DNA from: Paenibacillus turicensis
Lineage (GTDB): Bacteria > Bacillota > Bacilli > Paenibacillales > Paenibacillaceae
Direction: 5' to 3'
DNA: 64,000 bases
Assembly (NCBI RefSeq): GCF_017873435.1
Contig: NZ_JAGGKG010000022.1
Coordinates: 1 to 64,000, forward strand
A program made the translations under genes and the position numbers. The notes under the pieces were generated by a model that worked only from the letters and a program-made list of their open reading frames with translations, was not told the origin of the DNA and did no database searches. This document shows, one piece after another, positions 36,833 through 45,511 of this stretch. Position 1 is the stretch's first letter. The number at the start of each line of letters is the position of its first letter.

Positions 36833-37540
36833 ATGCAGAAAATTGTCGTTGTGGATGATGATCAATTTATTTTACAGCTTCTATCCGAATATTTACGTAA
36901 GGAAGGGTATGAGGTTACTTCATTTCTGAATGGGAAAGAGCTGATTCCGTTTGTGAGATCGTCATCACCAGACTGTATGATATTAGATATTATGATACCA
37001 GGTATCGATGGTTTGACCTTGCTGACAGAGCTTCGTTCCTTTACTGAAATGCCTATTATTATGATCTCCGCACGTGGAGAGGAAAATGATAGAATACAAG
37101 GCTTGGAATTAGGATGTAGTGATTTTTTGAGCAAGCCCTTTAATCCACGTGAACTAGTAGGTCGAGTCAAGGCGATGCTTCGTCTCTCCGAGGCTGGTTA
37201 TGGACATAGCAAAGGTCAAGAGTCTTCTAAAGATAAAGGCTGGGCGATCGGCAATGTACGGATTGAACCTGAATTTCGTCGGGTAATGATCAATGAGGCG
37301 GAAGTTCCATTAACCTCGCGTGAATTTGAGTTGTTACAATTTTTAGCGTCTTATCCTGAACGACCCTTTGAGAGGGAGCACCTCATTCAGCAAATATGGC
37401 AATATGACTTTTTAGGGGATATTAGGGTGGTTGATGATCTTGTGAAGCGTGTCCGCCGGAAGCTCTCTGAATCTGATTCTACCTTAATGATTGATACAGT
37501 ATGGGGTTTTGGCTATAAAGTATCGGTTCGGCAGGTATAA
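36833..37540 (+). CDS. OmpR-family response regulator
   Basis: A 235-residue protein. Receiver with VVVDDDQF, phosphoacceptor D52 (MILDIMIPG) and KPFNPREL; winged helix with LTSREFELLQFL and VWGFGYKV. The start ATG has GGGGAGAGAAGG upstream. It is followed 1 bp later by its kinase gene. Targets unknown; the Lys/Thr-rich secreted protein just upstream is a candidate. Confidence 0.93.
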   Translation: MQKIVVVDDDQFILQLLSEYLRKEGYEVTSFLNGKELIPFVRSSSPDCMILDIMIPGIDGLTLLTELRSFTEMPIIMISARGEENDRIQGLELGCSDFLSKPFNPRELVGRVKAMLRLSEAGYGHSKGQESSKDKGWAIGNVRIEPEFRRVMINEAEVPLTSREFELLQFLASYPERPFEREHLIQQIWQYDFLGDIRVVDDLVKRVRRKLSESDSTLMIDTVWGFGYKVSVRQV

Positions 37541-37541
37541 T

Positions 37542-38858
37542 ATGAAGACGATTAGAGGGAAGTTATTATTTTCCATGTCTGCTGCCATGTTAGCAACGAT
37601 TGCAATTACGATTGTGCTGTTCATCCATCTCATTGATGATCTTATTTTAAACCAAGCCAAGGATCAGCTCCATCAGCAAGTTCCCCGAGCTTTAGAAATA
37701 TTAAATAGTGGAGATTTAAAGGATTTGGATCGAACAAGCTTTAAATATATTGTGCGTGATGTGATGCTTGATGCGGATTACTTAGTGTTTGATAAAAATC
37801 ATAGAATTATAGCCGCTAGCGATATTAAAGAAGAAGGGACAGTTTTTCACTTTAAAAGTCATGATGGTGAAGGAACAAGCTCACTCCAAGGGACAAAAAT
37901 AATTTATGCTCAGGCAGAATTAAAAAATACACCGTATCGAATTTTAATTTATTCTCCTTTGTCATCAGTAAGAGCATTAGCAGGCTCCATTCTTAAAACA
38001 ACCTTGTTAGCAACGGGAGCTAGTTTTGCGGTTATTCTCTGCATTGGTTTACTTACCGTTTCTCAAATTGTGAAGCCACTTAATCGTTTGAAAAAGAAGG
38101 TAAGTGAATATGAGCCAAGTCATCCTGCTATAAGTTCCTTTTCAATCGATGAAAAAGGGGAAATTGGTGAGCTTAGTCATACTTTTCAGCTAATGGCTGA
38201 CCGAATCTCTTCTCATCATCAAAAGCAAATTGAATTTTTACAAAATGTATCACATGAGTTAAAAACACCATTGATGTCCATTAACGGGTATGTATATGCC
38301 ATTCGAGATGGTGTTGTATCTCAGGAAAATGGGCTACAGGTCATTACTTCTCAGTCCCGTAGGCTGGTTGAAATGGTAGATAAGCTATTGTTATTATCCA
38401 AATTGGAGGCATTGGAAGAGGCTTGGCCTGAAGAGGAGATAAATGTGCAGGATTTGGTACAGGAAGCCATTGATTTAATGACTCCGGCTGTTGTTGAGCG
38501 TAACCTATCTTTACAGCTTGCGGGTCATAATTTTGGGATCAAAACGACAGGGGAGCAATTATTCCGTATCCTTTTAAATTTACTTCAAAATGCAGTTAGG
38601 CATACAATCAGTCAAATTGTGGTTACAACCGAGCAAACCAATGAAGGATGGGTACTGCATGTGGATGATGATGGCCCGGGTTTGGCAGAGTCTGAGCGTA
38701 CAGAAGTATTTGGAAGATTTGTTACTGGGGCAAACGGTGTAACAGGCTTGGGTTTAGCGATCAGTCTACAAATAGCACGTCATCTTGGTGGTGAACTTAT
38801 TTATTCTGACTCTCCTTTAGGAGGGGCTAGATTTAGTTTTATTCGAGCTCATCGCTAG
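37542..38858 (+). CDS. Sensor histidine kinase
   Basis: A 438-residue kinase. Membrane segments lie at about 10-30 and 150-172 around an extracellular sensor of about 120 residues; then HAMP (172-228), HisKA with H238 (VSHELKTP) and HATPase (NLLQNAVRH, DDDGPGL, TGLGLAIS). The start ATG is 1 bp after the regulator stop; a longer frame would begin inside that gene. Confidence 0.92.
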   Translation: MKTIRGKLLFSMSAAMLATIAITIVLFIHLIDDLILNQAKDQLHQQVPRALEILNSGDLKDLDRTSFKYIVRDVMLDADYLVFDKNHRIIAASDIKEEGTVFHFKSHDGEGTSSLQGTKIIYAQAELKNTPYRILIYSPLSSVRALAGSILKTTLLATGASFAVILCIGLLTVSQIVKPLNRLKKKVSEYEPSHPAISSFSIDEKGEIGELSHTFQLMADRISSHHQKQIEFLQNVSHELKTPLMSINGYVYAIRDGVVSQENGLQVITSQSRRLVEMVDKLLLLSKLEALEEAWPEEEINVQDLVQEAIDLMTPAVVERNLSLQLAGHNFGIKTTGEQLFRILLNLLQNAVRHTISQIVVTTEQTNEGWVLHVDDDGPGLAESERTEVFGRFVTGANGVTGLGLAISLQIARHLGGELIYSDSPLGGARFSFIRAHR

Positions 38859-38995
38859 AAAGCACCATCTATTATATATTGTTACTGTTTAGGTAAAAAG
38901 CTTATAGATTGATTTAAGGTTGCTAAATATATTCAACCCTCATGCTATGTTATATAATGTGCAATATAAATGATAAAAGAGATGGAGTATTCTAT

Positions 38996-39598
38996 ATGAT
39001 CAAAAAAATGGACTGGGAATCAGGGAAATGGCTTAATCCACCATTGTCTGCACAAAAAGAAGGCGATTTCTTTAAAATTACACCTGAAAAAGGAAGAGAT
39101 TTTTGGAAAAAGACGTTATATGGTTTTGAATTTGAGGATGGCGCCGCATTGTTAGAAGAGTGGGATAAAAGTACAGCCGTAGAAGTTTCCTTTTTGTTAT
39201 CTTCATTTACAGAGCTATATGATCAAGCAGGGATTTTACTCTATCATGGGCCAGAGCAGTGGATTAAATGTGGAGTGGAAATCAACGATGGAATTCCGCA
39301 GGTATCCGCAGTTGTTACAAATGGCTACTCTGATTGGTCACTTGCAGCAGTTCCTGATTGGATGGATGAAGAGGTTACGCTTCGTGCATCGATTATAAAA
39401 GATGCGGTTGTTATACGTGCTCGAACTCAAAATCATCCTTGGCGAACGATTCGCGTTGCTCGTTTCCCTTATGAGACAGGGAATCAAGCGGGGCCTTACA
39501 CTTGTTCCCCAACACGAGAAGGTCTAGAGGTTACCTTTACACGATGGGCTTTTACAAAGCCGGATGAAGATCTTCATACTGACCCAGTTACAGAATAA
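38996..39598 (+). CDS. DUF1349 concanavalin-like domain protein
   Basis: A 200-residue cytosolic protein with the DUF1349 fold (a concanavalin-like beta sandwich): KITPEKGRDFWKKTLYG, ELYDQAGILLYHGPEQWIKCGVE, SDWSLAAVP and IRVARFPY. Members are uncharacterised and sometimes called regulatory or sugar-binding. The start ATG after GATGGAG is preferred over one 54 bp earlier. Confidence 0.82.
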   Translation: MIKKMDWESGKWLNPPLSAQKEGDFFKITPEKGRDFWKKTLYGFEFEDGAALLEEWDKSTAVEVSFLLSSFTELYDQAGILLYHGPEQWIKCGVEINDGIPQVSAVVTNGYSDWSLAAVPDWMDEEVTLRASIIKDAVVIRARTQNHPWRTIRVARFPYETGNQAGPYTCSPTREGLEVTFTRWAFTKPDEDLHTDPVTE

Positions 39599-39802
39599 AA
39601 CGAAAAATGAGAAAAAAAGGAAATCAAACTATGACATTATTGTTGAATATTCCAATGAGGACATTGAGACAATGAATGTTTTATTTTGTGAACAGGAAAT
39701 AAATACTCTTGATTAACGATTCTATATAATGAGTGTGGAATTTTGTATTAAAGCCTAGAAGATAGAAGCTTAGGAAATTAAGCTTAGAAAATAGAAGTAA
39801 TC

Positions 39803-39847
39803 CTTCAAAAAAAGCTATGCGAATTGCTCGCACAGCTTTTTTTGAAG
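39803..39847. terminator. Bidirectional terminator
   Basis: CTTCAAAAAAAGCT (39803-39816) pairs with AGCTTTTTTTGAAG (39834-39847), with an inner TGCG/CGCA stem. It serves both the DUF1349 gene and apbE. Confidence 0.9.
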
Positions 39848-39850
39848 CAA

Positions 39851-40924
39851 TTAGTATATTACGGTATAAGCTGGATCCGTAATTTTTAATCTATCCTTTA
39901 ACCCTGAGGTGGCGTATATTTTTTGCTCATTTGTAATAAACAGAGCTTCAACGCCATCCAAACCTTCAATATATTTAAGCCCCTCTTTTACGCCCATCAC
40001 AAAAATCCCTTTCGTAAGCGCCTCTGCTTCAACGGCATCCTTGCCGATAATGGTTACACTTTCTAGTCCATTTTGAATCGGATAACCGGTTCGAGGATCG
40101 AAGATATGATGATATCTTACACCATCCTGTATAAAGAAACGCTCGTAAACACCAGACGTATTAATGACCTCATTATTTAAGGTTATTGTTCCAAGGGAGT
40201 TACCTCTGCTTTGATCTGGATTTTGAATGCCTAATAACCAATCCGAGCCATTCAGCTTTTTACCTACCGTAATAATACTACTACTTCCCATGTTGATTAA
40301 GGCACTTACATGACCATTTTTTAGCAAATACGCTCTAATTTGTTCCGCGGCGTATCCTTTCCCGATTCCACCAAGGTCCAGCACCATACCTTTACGCAAG
40401 AGCTTGACACTATGCTCCTGTTTATTTAATTCAATATCCTTATAGTTGGTTAGTGCCATTGCAGTGTTAATTTCGTTTTGCTTAGGAACATGTGCACCTT
40501 CGTTCCCAATTTTCCATAAGTCAACGAGAGGGCCAATTGCGATATCAAAAAAACCATTGGTTTGATCTCCATATTTAATAGAACGGGCAATTAACTCAAA
40601 CAAATCAGGGGAGACCTTAACTGCAGACACACCAGCGGCAGCATTAATTTGCTGTATTTCACTACCAACCTTATCTTTGTTCATTTTATCGTCTAAATCG
40701 TGAAGTAAATTCCCGATATCTGTTAATGTTTGTTCATTTGCCTTCTCACCAAAAACCTTGACTCTTACCACGGTATCATAAATGAAATAGTCTTCTGTTA
40801 CAAAATCAGAGGTAGAAGCTGGAGTAGGGTTATCCTTTTTCTTATTTTGAAGCAAATAAACGCTAGTCGCAGTAATTAGCAACAAAAGTATACTGGCTGT
40901 AATAATGACACTTTTTTTTCTCAT
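39851..40924 (-). CDS. apbE: FAD:protein FMN transferase
   Basis: A 357-residue extracellular membrane-anchored flavin transferase that attaches FMN to Thr or Ser of target proteins. One N-terminal segment (about 5-25) without a lipobox Cys anchors it. Family marks are LDLGGIGKGYAAEQI, NMGSSSIITVGKK, and HHIFDPRTGYPIQ with the metal-binding region EALTKGIFVMG. The start ATG at 40922-40924 is preferred over an ATG four codons earlier, but this is uncertain. No flavoprotein substrate lies nearby. Divergent from kdpD. Confidence 0.92.
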   Translation of the reverse strand: MRKKSVIITASILLLLITATSVYLLQNKKKDNPTPASTSDFVTEDYFIYDTVVRVKVFGEKANEQTLTDIGNLLHDLDDKMNKDKVGSEIQQINAAAGVSAVKVSPDLFELIARSIKYGDQTNGFFDIAIGPLVDLWKIGNEGAHVPKQNEINTAMALTNYKDIELNKQEHSVKLLRKGMVLDLGGIGKGYAAEQIRAYLLKNGHVSALINMGSSSIITVGKKLNGSDWLLGIQNPDQSRGNSLGTITLNNEVINTSGVYERFFIQDGVRYHHIFDPRTGYPIQNGLESVTIIGKDAVEAEALTKGIFVMGVKEGLKYIEGLDGVEALFITNEQKIYATSGLKDRLKITDPAYTVIY

Positions 40925-41054
40925 GAAGGGCACCATCCGTTAGTTGAAATAAATTAATGTATCCAAAGCAAAAAGCATACGTGAATCCGTAAAATCTATT
41001 ATAACAAATAACTTCTTAGTAGCATGTGAAAATAAATAAAAAATATTTGCAAAA

Positions 41055-41072
41055 TCTTAATACATTCTTAAT
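41055..41072 (+). promoter_or_regulatory. Candidate KdpE operator upstream of kdpD
   Basis: TCTTAAT at 41055 and again at 41066, an exact 11-bp period. The same pair with the same period occurs at 45170-45187. Confidence 0.55.
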
Positions 41073-41186
41073 GCGAGCTGCGATATTATAATACGATCCT
41101 GATATTATACATGATATACTGACCGATGAAGCATTCTGACTGTTATTAAAAGTATTTCTTAATTTTAGAAAGCGGGTGGAGAAGGA

Positions 41187-43883
41187 ATGTCACATCAGCC
41201 CGAAGATGTCTTACAGAATGTAAAGGCAACGAGAAATCAAGCCAACAATAAAAGAGGCGCTTTGAAAATATTCATTGGTTTTTCACCAGGGGTTGGCAAA
41301 ACCTTTACGATGTTATGTAATGCTCACAAGGAATTAGTTCAGGGTAGGGATGTCATTATTGGTTGCGTTCAAAATAATCAGAAATATAGCCTTGAGTCAC
41401 TTTTACAACAGTTTGAGCATTTACCTTTCATCGAGCATCATGGAATGTCTTATCCTAATTATAATTTTGATCTAGATCGTGCATTAGCTAGAAAACCTCA
41501 GTTAATCGTCTTGGATAACTTAGGATATCGTAATAAAGCAGGTAGTCGACATAAAAAAAGATATCAAGATATTGAGGAGCTACTTCAGGCGGGAATCGAT
41601 GTGTACACTACACTAAATATACAGCAATTAGAGAGTTTAACAGATATCGTGTCTCCCTATATTGCATTTTCTGAGCCTGAACGAATTCCGGATCATGTAT
41701 TAGATGGTGCAGATTTTATAGAGTTTATTGATTGTGATATAGAGCAATTAATGACTAGATACGAGCAAGGTTTAATTTTTAAAAGTGAAAAAGAGATGGC
41801 TTCTTATAAGTTGTTGTTTCAAAAAGAGAGATTACTTGCGTTACGTGAGATTGCACTACGTACTGTAGCTCAACAATTAAAGCGAATTGCCTCACAGCAA
41901 TCGATGAAGACGAAACAAAACGATGAGTCTATTAAAGATCATCTGTTAGTATGTGTTTCAGCCGCAGAATCTAACAAAAAGGTGATTCGTACAGCAGCCC
42001 GAATGGCGGAGGTGTTTCATGCTCGTTTTACAGCTTTATATGTAGAAACTACCCAAAGTAAAGAGGATGAAAAATTTAATTCGGCAGGGTTAAGAGATAA
42101 TTTTCGATTAGCAGAGCAATTAGGGGCGCAGATTGCGACTGTTTATGGGGATGATATTCCCTTGCAAATCACGGAATATGTGAAAACAAGTAGGGTATCT
42201 AAAATTGTATTGGGACGTTCCCCAGAGCGTAAGCGAAGCTTCTCAAAAACGACAATCGTAGATAAGCTAATTGGTCTTGAACCTAACATCGAAACCTATA
42301 TTATTCCGTATTCACGTTACAAGGAGAAAAGAAAGTTTTCTATCCGTAAATTTGAATCCTCCTTTTCATGGATGGATGCCTTTAAAACAACACTCATTCT
42401 TTTGATGTGTACATTAGCAGGCTTATGGTTCCAAGCGTTAGGGTTCCGGGAAGCGAATATTATTACTGTATTTATTTTAGGGGCATTAATAAACGCAATG
42501 GTTACGCAGGGAAGGCTCTACAGTGGGATCACCTCAATCATTAGTGTATTAATTTTCAATTTTTTATTTACAGCACCACGTTATTCGTTTCAAGCGTATG
42601 ATTCAAGCTATATTGTTACATTTGTGGTCATGTTGATTGCTTCCTTTATGACAAGTACACTGACGATACGTGTACGCAAGCAAGCGCGACAATCTGCTCA
42701 GAAGGCATATCGCACAGAGGTTTTGCTGGAGACAAGTCGTAAACTACAGCAAGCGAATTCAGCCTCCGCAATTATGGAGGAAACAGCACGACAAATGGTG
42801 AAGTTGTTAGATAAAACAGTTGCTTTTTATCCTGTTCATAATGACAAAACGGAATCGCCTATTTTAATTGCTAAGCCAGATTTAACAGCAGAGCAGGTGC
42901 AAGGGCTTATTTCAGATAAGGAGTATATTGTAGCTGACTGGGTATTACGTAATAATAAATCAGCGGGGGCAACAACGGATACTTTTTCCAATGTTCGGTG
43001 GTTATATTTTGCTGTTCGTAGTGGTGAAAAAGTACATGCCGTTGCAGCGATTGATTTAGGGGAGCAAGAGCCAGTAGATACTTTCCAGAAGAGCTTAATG
43101 ATTGCGATGCTTGGTGAATGTGCGCTTGCATTAGATAAAGAGTACCTTAGTGAGCATCAAAAAAGTATATCGCTACAAATAGAACAGGAGCAGCTTCGAG
43201 CCAATTTGCTTCGTGGCATTTCTCATGATTTGCGTACCCCATTAACTAGCATTTCAGGAAATGCGGGCATTCTAATTAGTAATGGCTCAGTGTTAAGTCA
43301 GGAACAGGTAAAGGGGCTATATGCTGATATTTATGATGATTCAGTCTGGTTAAATCATTTAGTTGAAAATGTGCTGGCGATTAGCCGCATTGAGAATGGA
43401 GTTTTAAATTTTAATTTCCAAATTGAAGTGATTGAAGATGTCATTTTAGAAGCCTTGCAGCATGTCAAACGTGAAAAAGCAAATCATATCATTAATATGA
43501 ATTTGCCAGATGAAATACTTATGGCAGCTATGGACTCTCGCTTAATTGTGCAAGTATTAATTAATTTGATTGACAATGCGATCAAATATACAGAAGTGGG
43601 CACAGCAATTACGATTTCAGCTAGACAGGAAAATCAGAATGTGCTGATTGAGGTAGCAGACCTTGGAGCTGGTATCCCTGATAAGGACAAACCTAAAATT
43701 TTTGAGACATTTTATACGCTTAAATCTAATGTAGATGGAAGGCGTAGCTTAGGATTAGGCCTTTCACTATGCAAATCTATTATTGAGGCTCATGAAGGAA
43801 AGATTGGACTACGCGATCATTATCCTTGTGGGACAGTTTTTTGGTTTACATTACCAGCTGCTGAGGTGAATTTTGATGAATAA
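41187..43883 (+). CDS. kdpD: Potassium-sensing histidine kinase KdpD
   Basis: An 898-residue full-length KdpD. Residues 20-230 form the KdpD sensor domain with Walker A GFSPGVGKT, but the usual DELAHTN motif reads DNLGYRN. A USP domain (about 250-370) has CVSAAES and FTALY, comparable to the motif linked to c-di-AMP binding in S. aureus KdpD. Four membrane segments (about 395-500), a GAF-like region, HisKA with H680 (ISHDLRTP) and HATPase (NLIDNAIKY, LGLGLSLCKS) follow. It activates KdpE at low potassium or high osmolarity. It overlaps kdpE by 8 bp. Confidence 0.96.
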   Translation: MSHQPEDVLQNVKATRNQANNKRGALKIFIGFSPGVGKTFTMLCNAHKELVQGRDVIIGCVQNNQKYSLESLLQQFEHLPFIEHHGMSYPNYNFDLDRALARKPQLIVLDNLGYRNKAGSRHKKRYQDIEELLQAGIDVYTTLNIQQLESLTDIVSPYIAFSEPERIPDHVLDGADFIEFIDCDIEQLMTRYEQGLIFKSEKEMASYKLLFQKERLLALREIALRTVAQQLKRIASQQSMKTKQNDESIKDHLLVCVSAAESNKKVIRTAARMAEVFHARFTALYVETTQSKEDEKFNSAGLRDNFRLAEQLGAQIATVYGDDIPLQITEYVKTSRVSKIVLGRSPERKRSFSKTTIVDKLIGLEPNIETYIIPYSRYKEKRKFSIRKFESSFSWMDAFKTTLILLMCTLAGLWFQALGFREANIITVFILGALINAMVTQGRLYSGITSIISVLIFNFLFTAPRYSFQAYDSSYIVTFVVMLIASFMTSTLTIRVRKQARQSAQKAYRTEVLLETSRKLQQANSASAIMEETARQMVKLLDKTVAFYPVHNDKTESPILIAKPDLTAEQVQGLISDKEYIVADWVLRNNKSAGATTDTFSNVRWLYFAVRSGEKVHAVAAIDLGEQEPVDTFQKSLMIAMLGECALALDKEYLSEHQKSISLQIEQEQLRANLLRGISHDLRTPLTSISGNAGILISNGSVLSQEQVKGLYADIYDDSVWLNHLVENVLAISRIENGVLNFNFQIEVIEDVILEALQHVKREKANHIINMNLPDEILMAAMDSRLIVQVLINLIDNAIKYTEVGTAITISARQENQNVLIEVADLGAGIPDKDKPKIFETFYTLKSNVDGRRSLGLGLSLCKSIIEAHEGKIGLRDHYPCGTVFWFTLPAAEVNFDE

Positions 43884-44574
43884 ACCATTTATTCTCGTTG
43901 TTGAGGATGACAAGCCAATAAGAAAGCTCATTACTACAACGTTAGAGACACAAGGATATCGCTATCAAGCGGCAACAACGGGGGAGCTTGCCATTATGGA
44001 GGTATCTACAAGACAACCTGACTTGATGATCCTTGATTTAGGTCTACCAGATATGGATGGGGTAAACATTATCCGTAGAGTGAGAGAGTGGTCAAACATG
44101 CCGATTATTGTGGTCAGTGCGCGTAGTGAGGATCGCGATAAAATCGAGGCGTTAGATGCAGGCGCAGATGATTATTTAACGAAACCATTTAGTGTAGAGG
44201 AACTGTTAGCTAGGTTGAGGGTGAGCCTGAGAAGACTTCAATATGTCCAGGAAAAGCAATATGATCACTCTATTTTTATAAACGGTGTCCTTAAAATAGA
44301 CTATGCCGCAGGTTGCGTCTGGCTACAGGATGAGGAAATCCATCTAACCCCAAGCGAATATAAGCTATTATGCTTACTTTCTAAATATGTAGGTAAAGTG
44401 CTCACGCATAATTATATTTTGCATGAAATATGGGGGAATCATCCCTATGATATTCCTGCTTTACGTGTTTTTATGGCAACTTTGCGTAAAAAGATTGAAC
44501 CTTCAGGTCAGCAAAAGCTCATTCAAACCCATATTGGGATTGGTTATCGAATGTTGCAGATTAACGAGGATTAG
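43876..44574 (+). CDS. kdpE: Response regulator KdpE
   Basis: A 232-residue OmpR-type activator of the kdp genes. Receiver with VVEDDKPI, phosphoacceptor D54 (ILDLGLPD) and KPFSVEEL; winged helix with LTPSEYKLLCLLSKYVGKVLTH and IGIGYRM. The start ATG lies within the kdpD end. Terminator 40 bp beyond. Probable binding sites are the 11-bp-spaced TCTTAAT repeats. Confidence 0.95.
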   Translation: MNKPFILVVEDDKPIRKLITTTLETQGYRYQAATTGELAIMEVSTRQPDLMILDLGLPDMDGVNIIRRVREWSNMPIIVVSARSEDRDKIEALDAGADDYLTKPFSVEELLARLRVSLRRLQYVQEKQYDHSIFINGVLKIDYAAGCVWLQDEEIHLTPSEYKLLCLLSKYVGKVLTHNYILHEIWGNHPYDIPALRVFMATLRKKIEPSGQQKLIQTHIGIGYRMLQINED

Positions 44575-44613
44575 AACTAAAATTTTGGCGGCAGTAAGTA
44601 GCTTAGAATAACA

Positions 44614-44650
44614 GAAAGAGTCCTGATTTAAGGGCTCTTTTTTCTTTTTT
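44614..44650 (+). terminator. Terminator after kdpE
   Basis: AAAGAGTCC pairs with GGGCTCTTT, followed by TTTCTTTTTT. Confidence 0.8.
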
Positions 44651-44680
44651 GAACTATTCGAAATCTTTTCTAAATCTTTC

Positions 44681-44719
44681 CTTAATCCCTTATTCTAAAC
44701 CTTAATCCTACGTTAATGG
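44681..44719 (+). promoter_or_regulatory. Clustered CTTAAT repeats upstream of the kdp-linked unknown gene
   Basis: CTTAATCC at 44681 and 44701, and GTTAATGG at 44712 (11-bp period to the previous one). They resemble the pairs before kdpD and kdpA. Confidence 0.45.
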
Positions 44720-44776
44720 CTAGGGTGCTACGATTGATGTGTATCCAATTTCTAGGAATAAAGGGGAGGAAGATCA

Positions 44777-45175
44777 ATGAGAATGTATGAGCTTATTAAA
44801 AATATTGAGCAGCTAAGCGTTGTTTTGATTATCTTTTTTGCTGGTAAGAAGTTTTTCGCATATATGGATTTTGTCCATCAATTTAGCAAAAGTAATGGGG
44901 TGTTGGAGCAATACGAGGATTGCAATGTATACAAGGCGGCGGTTGCATTTGCAAATGGAGCATCTAATCAAGGTGTAAAAGAAATGATGTTACAAAATTA
45001 TCAATTTAATGAAGATAAAATCAACCAAATTTTAATTTTGGCACAAAAAAACATAACCAAGATGGATGAACAGGATGAGCTGGATGATGCAGGTCTAGCT
45101 AACGCTTTTATAGACGCTGTCAATGAATCTTTAGGAGAAAATGTGTATTACTTAGACTCCCCACAGAAATCTTAA
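44777..45175 (+). CDS. Unknown small protein in the kdp locus
   Basis: A 132-residue protein with GGGGAGG 7 nt before the ATG. Not recognised. The first 30 residues contain a hydrophobic stretch (LSVVLIIFFAGKKFFAYMDFV) that could anchor it. The rest looks helical and acidic (KMDEQDELDDAGLANAFIDAVNES). It lies between the regulators and structural genes of kdp, with CTTAAT repeats both before and after it, so control by KdpE is likely. A modulator of the pump or of KdpD is one possibility. Confidence 0.65.
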   Translation: MRMYELIKNIEQLSVVLIIFFAGKKFFAYMDFVHQFSKSNGVLEQYEDCNVYKAAVAFANGASNQGVKEMMLQNYQFNEDKINQILILAQKNITKMDEQDELDDAGLANAFIDAVNESLGENVYYLDSPQKS

Positions 45176-45218
45176 TGCAATCTTAATCTCGTTCCGAAGG
45201 CTCTAATCCTGACTTAAT
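45170..45218 (+). promoter_or_regulatory. Candidate KdpE operator upstream of the kdp structural genes
   Basis: TCTTAAT at 45170 and 45181 (11-bp period), followed by CTCTAAT at 45201 and CTTAAT at 45213. The last overlaps the likely promoter region of kdpF-A-B-C. Confidence 0.55.
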
Positions 45219-45292
45219 GCTGGTCATGGTACTCTGAGTATCTAGCAGGGATTTCATAATAAAAAGTAATTTCTTTTAAAGGAGGAAATGGC

Positions 45293-45403
45293 ATGCTGGA
45301 TCTCATCATGATTGGAACATTAGCTTGTGCCATACTGTTATGTTATTTGTTTTTAACCTGGTGTGGGAGGTTGACAGGGGAAGCGGAGGAGGACCAGTCA
45401 TGA
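45293..45403 (+). CDS. Tiny membrane ORF preceding kdpF
   Basis: A 36-residue ORF with AAAGGAGGAAA upstream. A single hydrophobic helix (about 3-25, IGTLACAILLCYLFLTWC) ends in a charged tail (GRLTGEAEEDQS). Its TGA overlaps the kdpF ATG by 4 bp (ATGA), so it should be translated and coupled with kdpF. A similar tiny protein stands before kdpF in some other bacteria (from memory); it may be a second small pump subunit. Confidence 0.7.
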   Translation: MLDLIMIGTLACAILLCYLFLTWCGRLTGEAEEDQS

Positions 45404-45477
45404 TCATTGTCTATGTTTTGACGGTGTTGTTATTTCTGTATCTCATTTATGCACTAGTTTACCCAGAGAAATTTTAG
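45400..45477 (+). CDS. kdpF: KdpF small subunit
   Basis: A 25-residue single-helix membrane peptide (IIVYVLTVLLFLYLIYALVYPEKF) with the typical KdpF ending of Tyr-Ala-Leu and Pro-Glu-Lys-Phe. KdpF stabilises the KdpABC complex. It has GGAGGAGG upstream inside the previous ORF. kdpA follows 35 bp later. Confidence 0.9.
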   Translation: MIIVYVLTVLLFLYLIYALVYPEKF

Positions 45478-45511
45478 AGGTGTGGTTTTATTAGTTAGAG
45501 GAGGTCATGAA

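Noticed and set aside
39597..39802. Short imperfect repeats of AGAAGATAGAAGCTTAG type
   Set aside because: Only two or three degenerate units in AT-rich sequence, with no regular spacing. Not a CRISPR array or a clear repeat.
45176..45292. c-di-AMP riboswitch before the kdp structural genes
   Set aside because: No ydaO-type conserved core is visible in the 110-bp leader; only the TCTTAAT repeats stand out.
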